Shown here: positions 9,777-16,977 of the stretch, one piece after another
Layout of the letters: every line of letters starts with the position of its first letter
How positions within the stretch are numbered: position 1 is the first letter of the stretch
NCBI GenBank assembly: GCA_050288085.1
Contig: JBNKDD010000060.1
Coordinates: 1-22,391 of the forward strand
Length of the DNA: 22,391 nt
Origin: JBNKDD01 sp050288085
GTDB taxonomy: Bacteria > Chloroflexota > Anaerolineae > Aggregatilineales > UBA3940
Direction: 5' to 3'
Program-made: the position numbers and the translations under genes
Notes under the pieces: model-generated
Seen by the model: the letters and a program-made list of their open reading frames with translations, nothing else
Database searches by the model: none
What the model was told of the DNA's origin: nothing

Positions 9777-10859
9777 TTAGTAGAGGACGTTCTTCGCTTC
9801 GTCTGAGTCGAGATTGTCCTGGTCTACGATAACGAAGCCGGTGTCTACAAAGTGTTCAACTTCTTTACCTTCAATGGCGGCTTCATAGGCAGTCTTGACG
9901 CCCAGATAGCCCATGTTGTAGGAGCTCTGAACGGCGATAGCCTGGAGCGTGCCATTCTGTACCATTTCTGCCAGAACGCTGTTGCCGTCAAATCCAATCG
10001 CCACGATCTTCCCGGCGAGGCCAGCCTGCTCGATTGCGCGGCCCATGCCAATGGCGGTCGGCTCGTTCGCGCCGAAGATACCAACCAGGTCAGGATTGGC
10101 GGCGAGAACGTTGGTGGTCTGGTCAAGTGCGGTGGGCATGTCGGAGTTGGAGTACTGCACGGTGACGATTTCCAGGTTCGAGTTTTGCTCGATGTAGTCT
10201 GTGAAACCACCCACGCGGCCAACTTCGGAACCAACACCGGCGACGTATGACATGATGGCGATCTGACCTTCGTCACTGCCAGTCATGGCAACGACTTCCT
10301 CGATCATCCGCTCGGCGCAAGCCCTACCGGCTGCGTCATTGTCTGTGGCGAGGAAGGACAGATAGTTGTCTTCTGGGCCTTCGAGTGCCGAGTCAATAAT
10401 AATGATGGCGATACCGGCCTCATTGGCCTTTTCCACCACCGGGACAAGGGCGGAAACGTCTGATGGAGCAAGCACAATTGCCTTGACACCACGGTCGATT
10501 GCACTCTCAACGATGTTGATCTGCTCGTTGATATTGCTCTCTGACTGCGCACCGAGGAAGGTAACTGATAAGCCAGGGGTCAGCTCTTTGAGTTCGTCTT
10601 GAGCGTCCATGGCTCCTGTTTGTACATTTTGCCAGAAGCTGGAGTTACCAGTCTTGACGATAACGGCAATTTCTATCGGGCCTTCCGCTTCGACTTCAAC
10701 TTCGACGGGAACTTCTACGGTCTCGATGATGGTTTCACCCTCAACCTCAACGACCTGGGTGACGATGATAGTCTCCGGCTCTGCAGGTTGGCATCCGGTT
10801 AGCAAAAGCAACATTGCCAGGACTGCCAGCAGCCCAACGCTTACAAATATCTTCTTCAT
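9777..10859 (-). CDS. Sugar ABC transporter substrate-binding lipoprotein (RbsB-like)
   Basis: Captures a sugar outside the membrane for the adjacent permease/ATPase. The 360-residue protein has a lipoprotein signal peptide (MKKIFVSVGLLAVLAMLLLL) with lipobox LTGC and Cys23 as the predicted lipidated residue, then a ~40-residue Val/Glu/Thr-rich linker, then a type I periplasmic-binding fold of the Peripla_BP_4 class (IAVIVKTGNSSFWQNV, AIVLAPSDVSALVP, AIIIIDS, IFGANEPTAIGMGRA, IVAIGFDGN). Members bind ribose, xylose, fucose, rhamnose and similar monosaccharides; the ligand cannot be read from sequence, but the neighbouring fucI/fucU suggest L-fucose or a relative. ATG 10859 is preceded by GGAGG. 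It is the last of the three transporter genes, an unusual position for the binding protein. Confidence 0.93.
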   Translation of the reverse strand: MKKIFVSVGLLAVLAMLLLLTGCQPAEPETIIVTQVVEVEGETIIETVEVPVEVEVEAEGPIEIAVIVKTGNSSFWQNVQTGAMDAQDELKELTPGLSVTFLGAQSESNINEQINIVESAIDRGVKAIVLAPSDVSALVPVVEKANEAGIAIIIIDSALEGPEDNYLSFLATDNDAAGRACAERMIEEVVAMTGSDEGQIAIMSYVAGVGSEVGRVGGFTDYIEQNSNLEIVTVQYSNSDMPTALDQTTNVLAANPDLVGIFGANEPTAIGMGRAIEQAGLAGKIVAIGFDGNSVLAEMVQNGTLQAIAVQSSYNMGYLGVKTAYEAAIEGKEVEHFVDTGFVIVDQDNLDSDEAKNVLY

Positions 10860-10931
10860 AAAAATCCTCCGTTTGTTATTTCCATCCAGTTCTTTTGAAC
10901 CGGGCTTTTAGCATCTACACATTCAGACGAT

Positions 10932-10960
10932 GGCCTGGATATGCAGATGCACCACAGGCC
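10932..10960. repeat. Intercistronic inverted repeat between permease and lipoprotein genes
   Basis: GGCCTG (10932-10937) and CAGGCC (10955-10960) can form a 6-bp stem with a 17-base loop in the 108-bp gap between the permease stop and the binding-protein start. Hairpins here often adjust relative binding-protein expression in such operons. It is short, so this is tentative. Confidence 0.3.
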
Positions 10961-10967
10961 GCCTCTC

Positions 10968-11978
10968 TTAATCGCGGCCCTTGAGTTGATCAACTGCCAC
11001 TGCACCAATGACGACAAGTCCGATAACGATTTGTTGCATAAAGTAGTTCGCACCTTGCATGGTGAGCCCTACCGTGAGGATGCCGATAATAAAGGAGCCA
11101 ACTACGGTTCCGCCTATCGTCCCCACGCCTCCCATCAGGCTCGTGCCACCGATGACGGCGGCAGCAATCGCGTTTAACTCGTAGCCCACGGCACTGTTGG
11201 GTTGGGAGGTGATCATCCGTGAGGCGAGAATGATTCCGACCAGGCCAGAGAGTAAGCCGGAGAAGATGTAGTTGATGACCTTGACCTGATCGACTTTGAT
11301 CCCGGAAAGCCGGGCGGCTTCTTCATTTGAACCTACGGCGTAGGTGTATCTGCCGATCCGCAATTTCTTAAGGACGAAGCCAAAGATGAGAGCCGTCACA
11401 ATCATGATGATGACGGGGTAGGGGATACCGGGGAACTGCGGCCCGGTTCCGAGGATGGCTCCATTACCCAGCTCGCCGAAGCCGTCTGCTGCGGGCCAGG
11501 CGTTGGCGTTCGTAACGGTGAGGGCAACCCCTCTGGCGACCATCATCATGCCAAGCGTTGCAATGAATGGAGGGAGCTTGAGTTTGGTGACCATCAGGCC
11601 ATTGAGAAGCCCGGTGACCACGCCGACCAATAAGCCGATGAGCATACTGAGCCAAATCGGAACTCCGGCGATTGAAGCCATCACGGCGATGGTGCCGGAG
11701 AGGGCAACGACTGACCCAATCGCGAGGTCGATTCCCCCCGTGATAATGGTGAAGGTCACACCGATGCCCATCAGGGTGATGGTGCTGGTCTGTAGGGCCA
11801 GGGTGAGAACACTTCTCATGGTGAAGAAATTCTTCGCCGTTATCGAGAAGAATATGAACAGCACGGCCACTGCGCCGAGGCTGATAAACCGGTTAAGGGT
11901 CTTCCGGGAAGAGTTAAAAAACTCTTGAAGTTTATTGGGGGGTTCGTTCTCTAACTGTTCTGCTATTGCCTTACTCAT
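10968..11978 (-). CDS. Sugar ABC transporter permease (RbsC/AraH family)
   Basis: Membrane subunit of a monosaccharide importer. I chose ATG 11978 (MSKAIAEQ, 336 residues), 2 bp after the ATPase stop, with GAGGGAG about 6 bases upstream. A GTG at 11984 overlapping that stop would add two residues but sits too close to the ribosome-binding site. A cytoplasmic N-terminal tail of ~30 residues is followed by about 8-10 hydrophobic segments. Family signatures are LMGIGVTFTIITGGIDLAIG, LGMMMVARG, RIGRYTYAVGSNEEAARLSG (the loop contacting the ATPase) and AVIGGTSLMGGVGTIGGT. It pairs with the ATPase and lipoprotein on either side. Confidence 0.94.
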   Translation of the reverse strand: MSKAIAEQLENEPPNKLQEFFNSSRKTLNRFISLGAVAVLFIFFSITAKNFFTMRSVLTLALQTSTITLMGIGVTFTIITGGIDLAIGSVVALSGTIAVMASIAGVPIWLSMLIGLLVGVVTGLLNGLMVTKLKLPPFIATLGMMMVARGVALTVTNANAWPAADGFGELGNGAILGTGPQFPGIPYPVIIMIVTALIFGFVLKKLRIGRYTYAVGSNEEAARLSGIKVDQVKVINYIFSGLLSGLVGIILASRMITSQPNSAVGYELNAIAAAVIGGTSLMGGVGTIGGTVVGSFIIGILTVGLTMQGANYFMQQIVIGLVVIGAVAVDQLKGRD

Positions 11979-11980
11979 GG

Positions 11981-13558
11981 TCACTCCCTCGCTTGGGTCA
12001 ATGGTTGCTGGGACATCTGGCTGTCCGCATTAATAGAATCTCCTAATCCGGCGGCATAGTTAAGCACCTCGTCGGGTGTTGTTTCGGCAGTGGTGAGCGT
12101 TGCCGCGAGCCTTCCCTCGTGGAGCACGAGTAAGCGGTCCGACAGGCCAAGTATTTCTGGCAGGTCAGAGGAGATCATGATGATGCCGATCCCTTCCTGG
12201 GCCAGTGCGCCGATAAGCTCGTAGACCGCATACTTGGTACCAACATCGATTCCGCGAGTTGGCTCATCGAAGATCAGAATTTTCAAATCACAGAACAGCC
12301 ATTTTGCAATGACCGTCTTTTGTTGATTACCGCCTGAAAGGTTGTTCACAACTGCAGAGATGCTGGGTGTCCTGATGTGGAGGTCTCTAATATATTTCTC
12401 TGCAACCTCCGTCTCCAGGTTATTGGAAAGCACGCCTAAACGCTGGGAGATCGCCTGGACATTTGCCATGGTGATGTTCTCTGCGACCTGCATTTTTACC
12501 GCCAGCCCCTCCTCTTTACGGTTCTCTGAGAGGTAGGCGATACCGGCATTAATGGCATCGGATGGGGAGCGCAGCGAGAGCTTCTTACCGTTCATGCTGA
12601 CTTCACCCGAATCAATCCGATCAGCTCCGAAGATCGCTCTCCCCAGTTCAGATCTCCCTGCTCCCATGAGGCCGGAGATACCGAGGATTTCCCCCTGATA
12701 GAGATCGAAAGATATATCGTGGAGGATTCCCTTCCGCACAATATTGCGGACTTCCATTAGTTTTTCGGTGGATGGCGTATTTTGCTTTGGTGGGAATTTA
12801 TTCTCGATCTTTCGCCCCACCATTCGCCTTACGATTTCTGCCATCCCAATATCAGCGTAATTGTCGGTGCTGATCCATTTCCCGTCGCGGAAGATGGAGA
12901 TGCGATCCACGATGTTCTTGAGTTCTTCGAGGCGGTGAGAAATATAAATAATCGCCACGCCGCGATCACGCAGTGTATGGATAATCCTGAAAAGCTCGTC
13001 GATTTCGGATTCTGTCAGGGCGCTGGTCGGCTCATCCATGATGAGTACTTCCGACTCAAAAGAGAGCGCTTTGGCAATCTCTACCATCTGCTGCTTGGAG
13101 ACGGGCAGTTGGTTCAGTCTGATCGTCGGATCCAGACTCACATTGAGGCGTTCGAGGGTTGCGACTGTATCGGCGTTCATCTTCTTTTCATCGAGCATTC
13201 CGAGTTCGGTCAGAGGTTCTCTGCCGATGAAGATGTTCGCTGCTACGGACAGGTGGGGGATGAGATTAAGTTCCTGGTAGATAATTCCGATCCCGGCGTC
13301 GCGAGCATGGGTAACGTCGCGGAATGTTATCTCTTCGCCCTTATAGCGGAGCACGCCCTCGTCAGCCTGGTAAACGCCACTCAGTATCTTCATGAGTGTT
13401 GATTTACCCGCCCCATTTTCGCCGACCAGAGCATGTACTTCACCCTTGCGAAGGTTGAAAAAGACGCTGTCAAGTGCCTTCACACCGGGGAAGCTTTTAG
13501 AAACATTCTCGACTTCGAGGATCACCTCTTGTTCAGGCGATGAGTCTCTCGTTCTCAT
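11981..13558 (-). CDS. Sugar ABC transporter ATPase, two nucleotide-binding domains (RbsA-like)
   Basis: Energises sugar import by ATP hydrolysis at the inner face of the membrane. The start chosen is ATG 13558, with GGAG nine bases upstream; a TTG at 13606 would add 16 residues but lies at the edge of an inverted repeat and lacks a ribosome-binding site. The 525-residue protein has a complete first domain: Walker A GENGAGKST (46-54), signature LPVSKQQMVEIAKAL, Walker B LIMDEPTSAL. The second domain has the degenerate Walker A usual in this family (GLMGAGRSEL), signature LSGGNQQK and LIFDEPTRGIDVG. It is the first gene of the transporter operon, behind a promoter/operator at 13665-13704. Confidence 0.94.
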   Translation of the reverse strand: MRTRDSSPEQEVILEVENVSKSFPGVKALDSVFFNLRKGEVHALVGENGAGKSTLMKILSGVYQADEGVLRYKGEEITFRDVTHARDAGIGIIYQELNLIPHLSVAANIFIGREPLTELGMLDEKKMNADTVATLERLNVSLDPTIRLNQLPVSKQQMVEIAKALSFESEVLIMDEPTSALTESEIDELFRIIHTLRDRGVAIIYISHRLEELKNIVDRISIFRDGKWISTDNYADIGMAEIVRRMVGRKIENKFPPKQNTPSTEKLMEVRNIVRKGILHDISFDLYQGEILGISGLMGAGRSELGRAIFGADRIDSGEVSMNGKKLSLRSPSDAINAGIAYLSENRKEEGLAVKMQVAENITMANVQAISQRLGVLSNNLETEVAEKYIRDLHIRTPSISAVVNNLSGGNQQKTVIAKWLFCDLKILIFDEPTRGIDVGTKYAVYELIGALAQEGIGIIMISSDLPEILGLSDRLLVLHEGRLAATLTTAETTPDEVLNYAAGLGDSINADSQMSQQPLTQARE

Positions 13559-13604
13559 GTGGGCAAACTCCAATACGAATGCATAGAAATGCTCCTTATC
13601 CTTC

Positions 13605-13623
13605 AAATCATCTCGGATGATTT
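13605..13623. repeat. Perfect inverted repeat in transporter operon leader
   Basis: AAATCATC (13605-13612) and GATGATTT (13616-13623) form a perfect 8-bp stem with a 3-base centre, between operator A and the ATPase start. It could be a second operator or a 5'-leader hairpin. It does not resemble the LacI-type palindrome. Confidence 0.5.
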
Positions 13624-13664
13624 AGATTAGAGATCGATGTTAAATACCTCAGGGAAGTCCTTTG

Positions 13665-13678
13665 TGGTACGCGTACCA
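13665..13678. promoter_or_regulatory. LacI-type operator A (transporter operon)
   Basis: TGGTACGCGTACCA is a perfect 14-bp palindrome. The symmetry continues outward: positions 13659-13684 form an inverted repeat with only one mismatched pair (13664/13679). It overlaps the -10 region of the predicted transporter promoter, which is repressor-like placement. Related copies lie in front of lacI (14848-14875) and the epimerase operon (16759-16786, 16964-16977). Binding by the adjacent LacI-type protein is an inference. Confidence 0.82.
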
Positions 13679-13704
13679 TAAAGGTTAAAATAAAATCGTG
13701 TCTA
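13675..13704 (-). promoter_or_regulatory. Predicted sigma70-like promoter of transporter operon
   Basis: On the minus strand, TAGACA (13704-13699, one mismatch to TTGACA) is followed after 18 bp by TATGGT (13680-13675). The -10 element overlaps operator A. It lies between the lacI stop and the ATPase start, so the transporter operon probably has its own promoter as well as possible read-through from lacI. Confidence 0.55.
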
Positions 13705-13717
13705 AAAGCGCAACAGT

Positions 13718-14743
13718 TTATGACTGTTCATCAACCGATCCTTTCTCTGCACCGGTTGAGCGCCTGATAACCAATTGAGGTGGTAGAACAATTTCGACAC
13801 AGCCCTCTTCGCGTTCTCCCGTTAAGCGGGAAATCAGCAGTTGGGCCGCCTGAAAACCCATTTCGTAGGCGGGCTGAACGACTGCCGTGAAGAACGGCTC
13901 AATTGTTAATGCGGCTGGGAGGTCGTCAAAAGCAACAACTGCCATATCTTCAGGGACACGACAGCCTGCTTCATTCAAGGCAATCATTGCGCCAATGGCA
14001 ATAAAGTTGTTACCGGCAAACAGGGCTGTGGGTCTGGAATCAGATTCCAATAACCGTTTTGTCGCGTCGTAACCTGATTTCTGGGTGAACTTGCCCCACT
14101 GGATGAATTCCGGCGGGCAGACACGACGAGCTTCTTCTAATGCCCGACAGAACCCTAATGCACGGTCTTTGGCTGTTGACACATCTTCCGGGCCATTGAG
14201 CAGGGCAATATCGGTATGGCCTATCTCGATCAGGTGACGGGTTGCCTGGTAAGCGCCTTCTTCTGAGTCGGCACGCACGATATCAATATCAACATCGGGC
14301 AGGTTACGGTCGAGAATAACAGTCGGAACTTTTTGCTTCTGAAGCAGCTCAACGGCCTGGGGGGTGCTGCTAGCAGGTACCAGCAAAACACCATCAGTCT
14401 GCCGTCTGAGCAGCATTTGAATGTACTGTTCTTGTTTTTCCTGTGATTCGTCAGTGTTGCCTAAGATCAGGTTGTACTGACTTTCACTGGCTGCATCTTC
14501 TGCGCCACGAGCAACCGTCGTAAAGAAGGGGTTGGTAATGTCGGTCAGGACGAGAGCAAGCGTGTTTGTCTGCTTAAAGCGCAAACTGGGGCCTAACATA
14601 TTGGGGATGTATCCCAATTCTTCGATAGCTTGCTCGACGCGGGCACGGGTTTTATCGCTGACGTAGTCGGAATTATTGACTACCCGCGATACAGTGATGG
14701 GAGATACGCCCGCTTTCTTTGCGACATCTCGAATAGTTGCCAT
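13718..14743 (-). CDS. LacI-family transcriptional regulator
   Basis: DNA-binding repressor responding to a sugar or sugar phosphate. The 341-residue protein starts MATIRDVAKKAGVSPITVSR (helix-turn-helix, residues 3-23), followed by VVNNSDYVSDKTRARVEQAI and the hinge region LGPSLRFKQT, then a periplasmic-binding-like effector domain (LALVLTDITNPFF, VLLVPASS, VPTVILDRNL, IALLNGPED, ALFAGNNFIAIGAM, VVAFDDLPAA). ATG 14743 has GAGG five bases upstream. It is divergent from the orphan permease and upstream of the transporter operon. The window contains a repeated 14-bp palindrome, including at this gene's own promoter, suggesting autoregulation plus control of both flanking operons. The effector is unknown; a fucose-like sugar is a guess from context. 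Confidence 0.95.
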   Translation of the reverse strand: MATIRDVAKKAGVSPITVSRVVNNSDYVSDKTRARVEQAIEELGYIPNMLGPSLRFKQTNTLALVLTDITNPFFTTVARGAEDAASESQYNLILGNTDESQEKQEQYIQMLLRRQTDGVLLVPASSTPQAVELLQKQKVPTVILDRNLPDVDIDIVRADSEEGAYQATRHLIEIGHTDIALLNGPEDVSTAKDRALGFCRALEEARRVCPPEFIQWGKFTQKSGYDATKRLLESDSRPTALFAGNNFIAIGAMIALNEAGCRVPEDMAVVAFDDLPAALTIEPFFTAVVQPAYEMGFQAAQLLISRLTGEREEGCVEIVLPPQLVIRRSTGAEKGSVDEQS

Positions 14744-14847
14744 GTTGCCTCAGATAGATGAAACATGTTCGGACCCTAAGGACAGCAAATGGTAACGGTA
14801 AAGACGAATACGGATTTATGGGTTAAATAAAAAGCTGCTGTTTAATG

Positions 14848-14875
14848 TGTTATGGGTAACATGATATGCATACCA
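14848..14875. promoter_or_regulatory. LacI-type operators B1 and B2, abutting (lacI promoter)
   Basis: Two 14-bp palindromes sit directly end to end: B1 TGTTATGGGTAACA (14848-14861) and B2 TGATATGCATACCA (14862-14875). On the minus strand, B2 begins at the last base of the lacI -10 element and B1 follows over the likely transcription start. This is the expected arrangement for autorepression. B1 has perfect 5-bp arms but a divergent centre. Confidence 0.72.
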
Positions 14876-14904
14876 TACTATCATGGGTTTCAATAACTTG
14901 TCAA
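14875..14904 (-). promoter_or_regulatory. Predicted sigma70-like promoter of lacI
   Basis: On the minus strand, a perfect TTGACA (14904-14899) is followed after 18 bp by TAGTAT (14880-14875, 4/6 to TATAAT). A transcript would start near 14868, giving a leader of about 125 bases to the lacI ATG. Operator B2 starts at the last base of the -10 element. Confidence 0.65.
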
Positions 14905-15230
14905 TAGTTTTATTCAAGTGGGGTGGATTTTCATCCTGGTGGCGCTGACCGGTTAGTTACCCTCGTGATGCTCCACCTTTGGTCGAGCGATCTCCGGTCG
15001 CCATCATCCGCCCCTCATGTAAATCAAACGATTTAGATCATTTGCCTGGGGTAAAATTCGGGTGGGAAGCTGCGAGAAGAGGGGGATGCTTTGCCCTTGT
15101 TATTCCGGTTAATCGATCTGGCTGCCGGCAAAGGCTATCTGATGAGGGTATTGCCCATTGGACCGAATAAGAATAGCAATTGAACTGATTTCCTGGTTCT
15201 CAAAAAACGTTTGGGGTATACAATAAAAAT
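14905..15230. other. Gene-free stretch before orphan permease
   Basis: I see no credible gene here. A 63-codon plus-strand frame at 14979-15170 has no recognisable features. Near the right end, TATACAAT (15217-15224) resembles a -10 element for the plus strand, but no clear -35 or ribosome-binding site lies before the permease ATG at 15231; the predicted start would fall at or next to that ATG. No copy of the 14-bp palindrome is present in this part. Confidence 0.5.
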
Positions 15231-16289
15231 ATGATAGAGAATGAAGGACTTGATTCGTCGGCAGAAAAGACCGCTTCACGAATGAAGTGGAAGCAGCTCG
15301 GATTATCGTCGGACAGCCTCTTACCCCTCGCCATCCTCGTAATAATGTTCACGTTCTTCTCGATCTTCGCGAACAATTACTTCACGGTTCGCAGCATGCT
15401 AAACCTTCTTGTACAGACGAGCACTTTCACCCTTCTGGGTATAGGCGCGACCATGGTCCTGGTCGTTGGCTGCATAGATTTCTCCCTGGGAGCGGTGATC
15501 GCGCTTTCGGGGGGCGCCGTGTATGTGCTCGCCTCGGCGGGGATACCGATCTGGATAGCGATGATCGCGGCCCCTATTCTGGGCGGCGTTGTCGGCCTTG
15601 TAAATGGTTTCCTGGTTGCCAGGGTACGCCTGCCATCCTTTATCACCACCTTCGCGATGGCAATGGTCGTCTACGGACTCCTATCGGCATTCAGGGCATT
15701 TATGAGTAATCATGCCGGTCCGATGCCCCGCCCAGACAATCTGAATCACCTGAGCGACCTGGCAAATAATCCCGTTTTCAGGATTATTTCTCACGACGCG
15801 AATGGGACAGAAATCGTGGTTTTCCCCGGTATTTCCTGGATCGTCATCATCATGGTAGTCGTTGCGATGTTCTCCCACTTTATCCTGGAGAAAATCAGGT
15901 TCGGACGTTACGCTTTCCTGGCCGGTTCCAACTCGGAGGCTTCCCGTTTTTCGGGTATAAAGGTTGTCCGCATCAAGATCATGGCCTTTGTGTTCGCCAG
16001 CATGACGGCTGGCCTGGTCGGAGTCCTGCTCACCTCTCGCCTGGGGATCCCACCTGGGGCCGCCGCGGGTTATGAGATGATCGCGATTGAATGTGCGATG
16101 ATCGGCGGGGCGAGCCTTTCGGGAGGTACCGGCAGCATAGGGCGAACGGTGATCGGAGCCTTCCTCATCTCTACCCTGGCGATGGGCATCACGATGATGA
16201 ACATAGACAAAATCTACGTTCCCATGTTTCTCAATGGCTTAATTCTGCTTGGCGTCGTATACCTGGACCAGAATAAAAACAGGATATAG
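15231..16289 (+). CDS. Orphan sugar ABC transporter permease (RbsC/AraH family)
   Basis: Second permease of the same family as the one at 10968-11978, here with no intact ATPase or binding-protein gene beside it and on the opposite strand. The 352-residue protein has the expected hydrophobic segments, TLLGIGATMVLVVGCIDFSLG (Cys where the family usually has the second Gly of TGGID), LPSFITTFAMAMVVYG, RFGRYAFLAGSNSEASRFSG (ATPase-contact loop) and AMIGGASLSGGTGSIG. It has an extra ~20-residue hydrophilic insertion (residues about 170-200, LNHLSDLANNPVFRIISHDA) relative to the first permease. ATG 15231 lacks a ribosome-binding site. It may borrow the ATPase of the neighbouring operon or be a relic. 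Its 3' end abuts a broken secreted-protein gene. Confidence 0.88.
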   Translation: MIENEGLDSSAEKTASRMKWKQLGLSSDSLLPLAILVIMFTFFSIFANNYFTVRSMLNLLVQTSTFTLLGIGATMVLVVGCIDFSLGAVIALSGGAVYVLASAGIPIWIAMIAAPILGGVVGLVNGFLVARVRLPSFITTFAMAMVVYGLLSAFRAFMSNHAGPMPRPDNLNHLSDLANNPVFRIISHDANGTEIVVFPGISWIVIIMVVVAMFSHFILEKIRFGRYAFLAGSNSEASRFSGIKVVRIKIMAFVFASMTAGLVGVLLTSRLGIPPGAAAGYEMIAIECAMIGGASLSGGTGSIGRTVIGAFLISTLAMGITMMNIDKIYVPMFLNGLILLGVVYLDQNKNRI

Positions 16290-16428
16290 GCAGATTGTCG
16301 TTTATTTCCTCTTCTTCGACGGCGGCTTCTTCTTCGGTTTCTTTGCCTGCGGCTGGTGCATAACCCACAACCGGCAGCAAGCTGAGGAGTAATATCAAGA
16401 AGATCACCAGACCTTTGTGTCGAAACAT
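16290..16428 (-). pseudogene. Broken 5' end of a secreted (probably solute-binding) protein gene
   Basis: From ATG 16428 on the minus strand the frame encodes a clear signal peptide (MFRHKG, then hydrophobic LVIFLILLLSLLPVVG, then AYA-like cleavage region YAPAAG) followed by an acidic linker KETEEEAAVEEEE. This layout is typical of the start of a sugar-binding protein. After about 45 residues the frame runs into the 3' end of the convergent permease gene and loses any recognisable character, stopping at 16231. GAGAG lies upstream of the ATG. I read this as the remnant of a binding-protein gene cut off by a rearrangement. An intact tiny secreted protein is less likely. Confidence 0.6.
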
Positions 16429-16730
16429 TTTTCTCTCTTTTTAGGATTTCCTGTGTGGTTGGACATTGGCTGGCCCAACTTAAAAAAAACTGGGTTTTAC
16501 GTTACAATCAGGTAATGCAAACGAGGCTAGCTTTGCTAGCGTGGTTGCACATGTTGAGAAGTACTTCAGTTTACTTGGCGGTGAATCGGAGGTACTTCTC
16601 ATCTCCTTTTTGTAATAACCATTATCACCTCCTGACGTGATACTTCATCATCTTGCGGTTGTTTCTCCTATATGCGCGGTCTGGCGGGGCCGGTGCTGGC
16701 ATGTTAGTAGTCCCGCGTTGGTAAATAATC
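16429..16730. other. Gene-free stretch with hairpins
   Basis: No convincing gene. A 61-codon plus-strand frame at 16455-16640 has no features of a real protein. The stretch contains a small hairpin, GCTAGC-TTT-GCTAGC (16526-16540), and a larger one at 16556-16600 listed separately. It precedes the epimerase operon promoter at 16731. Confidence 0.5.
16556..16600. repeat. 12-bp inverted repeat, possible terminator
   Basis: Arms 16556-16567 and 16589-16600 pair over 12 bp, with one G-T pair, around a 21-base loop; CTTTTTG follows six bases later. It could terminate read-through from the orphan permease 267 bp upstream. It could also be the end of a lost mobile element. The long loop makes a classic terminator less certain. 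Confidence 0.45.
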
Positions 16731-16759
16731 TTGACAACAAAAACTTCTTGGTGTAGCAT
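16731..16759 (+). promoter_or_regulatory. Predicted sigma70 promoter of the GDP-mannose epimerase operon
   Basis: A perfect TTGACA (16731-16736) is followed after 17 bp by TAGCAT (16754-16759, 4/6). The operator pair C1/C2 begins at the last base of the -10, so the predicted start (near 16766) lies inside C1. The leader to the epimerase ATG would be about 275 bases. Confidence 0.72.
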
Positions 16760-16786
16760 GGTATCATTAATATGGTATGCGTATCA
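16759..16786. promoter_or_regulatory. LacI-type operators C1 (half) and C2
   Basis: C2, TGGTATGCGTATCA (16773-16786), matches the palindrome family with two imperfect pairs. Directly before it, 16759-16772 begins with the same half-site TGGTAT but has a poor right half. The two half-sites are exactly 14 bp apart, the same abutting layout as B1/B2. Position over the start of transcription suggests repression. Confidence 0.7.
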
Positions 16787-16821
16787 TAACTGCCATATCA
16801 TTATTAGTCGAATAGAGACCA

Positions 16822-16839
16822 GAGAATCTTGAGAATCTT
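16822..16839 (+). repeat. Tandem 9-bp direct repeat in epimerase leader
   Basis: GAGAATCTT occurs twice in immediate tandem (16822-16830, 16831-16839) within the untranslated leader. Its role is unknown; it may reflect replication slippage. Confidence 0.5.
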
Positions 16840-16908
16840 GTAAATGGCAGCTGGTCTGCTCATGATATTCTTATGTTATAGATGGCATAGGATGTCAATG
16901 GTGTTGTA

Positions 16909-16954
16909 ACCAGATCGCCAGCTAAATTACTTTTCGGGCATCTGGTATTTTTTT
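16909..16954 (+). terminator. Terminator-like hairpin inside the epimerase operon leader
   Basis: ACCAGAT (16909-16915) pairs with ATCTGGT (16940-16946); after a one-base bulge GCC (16917-16919) pairs with GGC (16937-16939), leaving a 17-base loop. TATTTTTTT follows directly, with seven T at 16948-16954. It lies about 145 bases into the transcript predicted from 16731 and 85 bases before the ATG, so it could act as an attenuator, or end an unseen short transcript. Confidence 0.5.
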
Positions 16955-16963
16955 AGACAAACA

Positions 16964-16977
16964 TGGTACGCGTAACA
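16964..16977. promoter_or_regulatory. LacI-type operator D (epimerase operon)
   Basis: TGGTACGCGTAACA has the same core as operator A with a single mismatched pair, and symmetry extends one more pair outward (ATGG...ACAT). It lies 63 bp upstream of the epimerase ATG and about 180 bp downstream of operator C2. It could allow repressor looping between C and D or act as a roadblock. Confidence 0.75.

Noticed and set aside
12782..13402. 206-codon plus-strand frame inside the ATPase gene
   Set aside because: Antisense to a strongly conserved ABC ATPase with both Walker motifs; no family resemblance of its own.
14979..15170. 63-codon plus-strand frame before the orphan permease
   Set aside because: No ribosome-binding site, no domain or membrane pattern, composition unlike a conserved protein.
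16455..16640. 61-codon plus-strand frame in the gene-free stretch
   Set aside because: It spans both hairpins and has no recognisable features.
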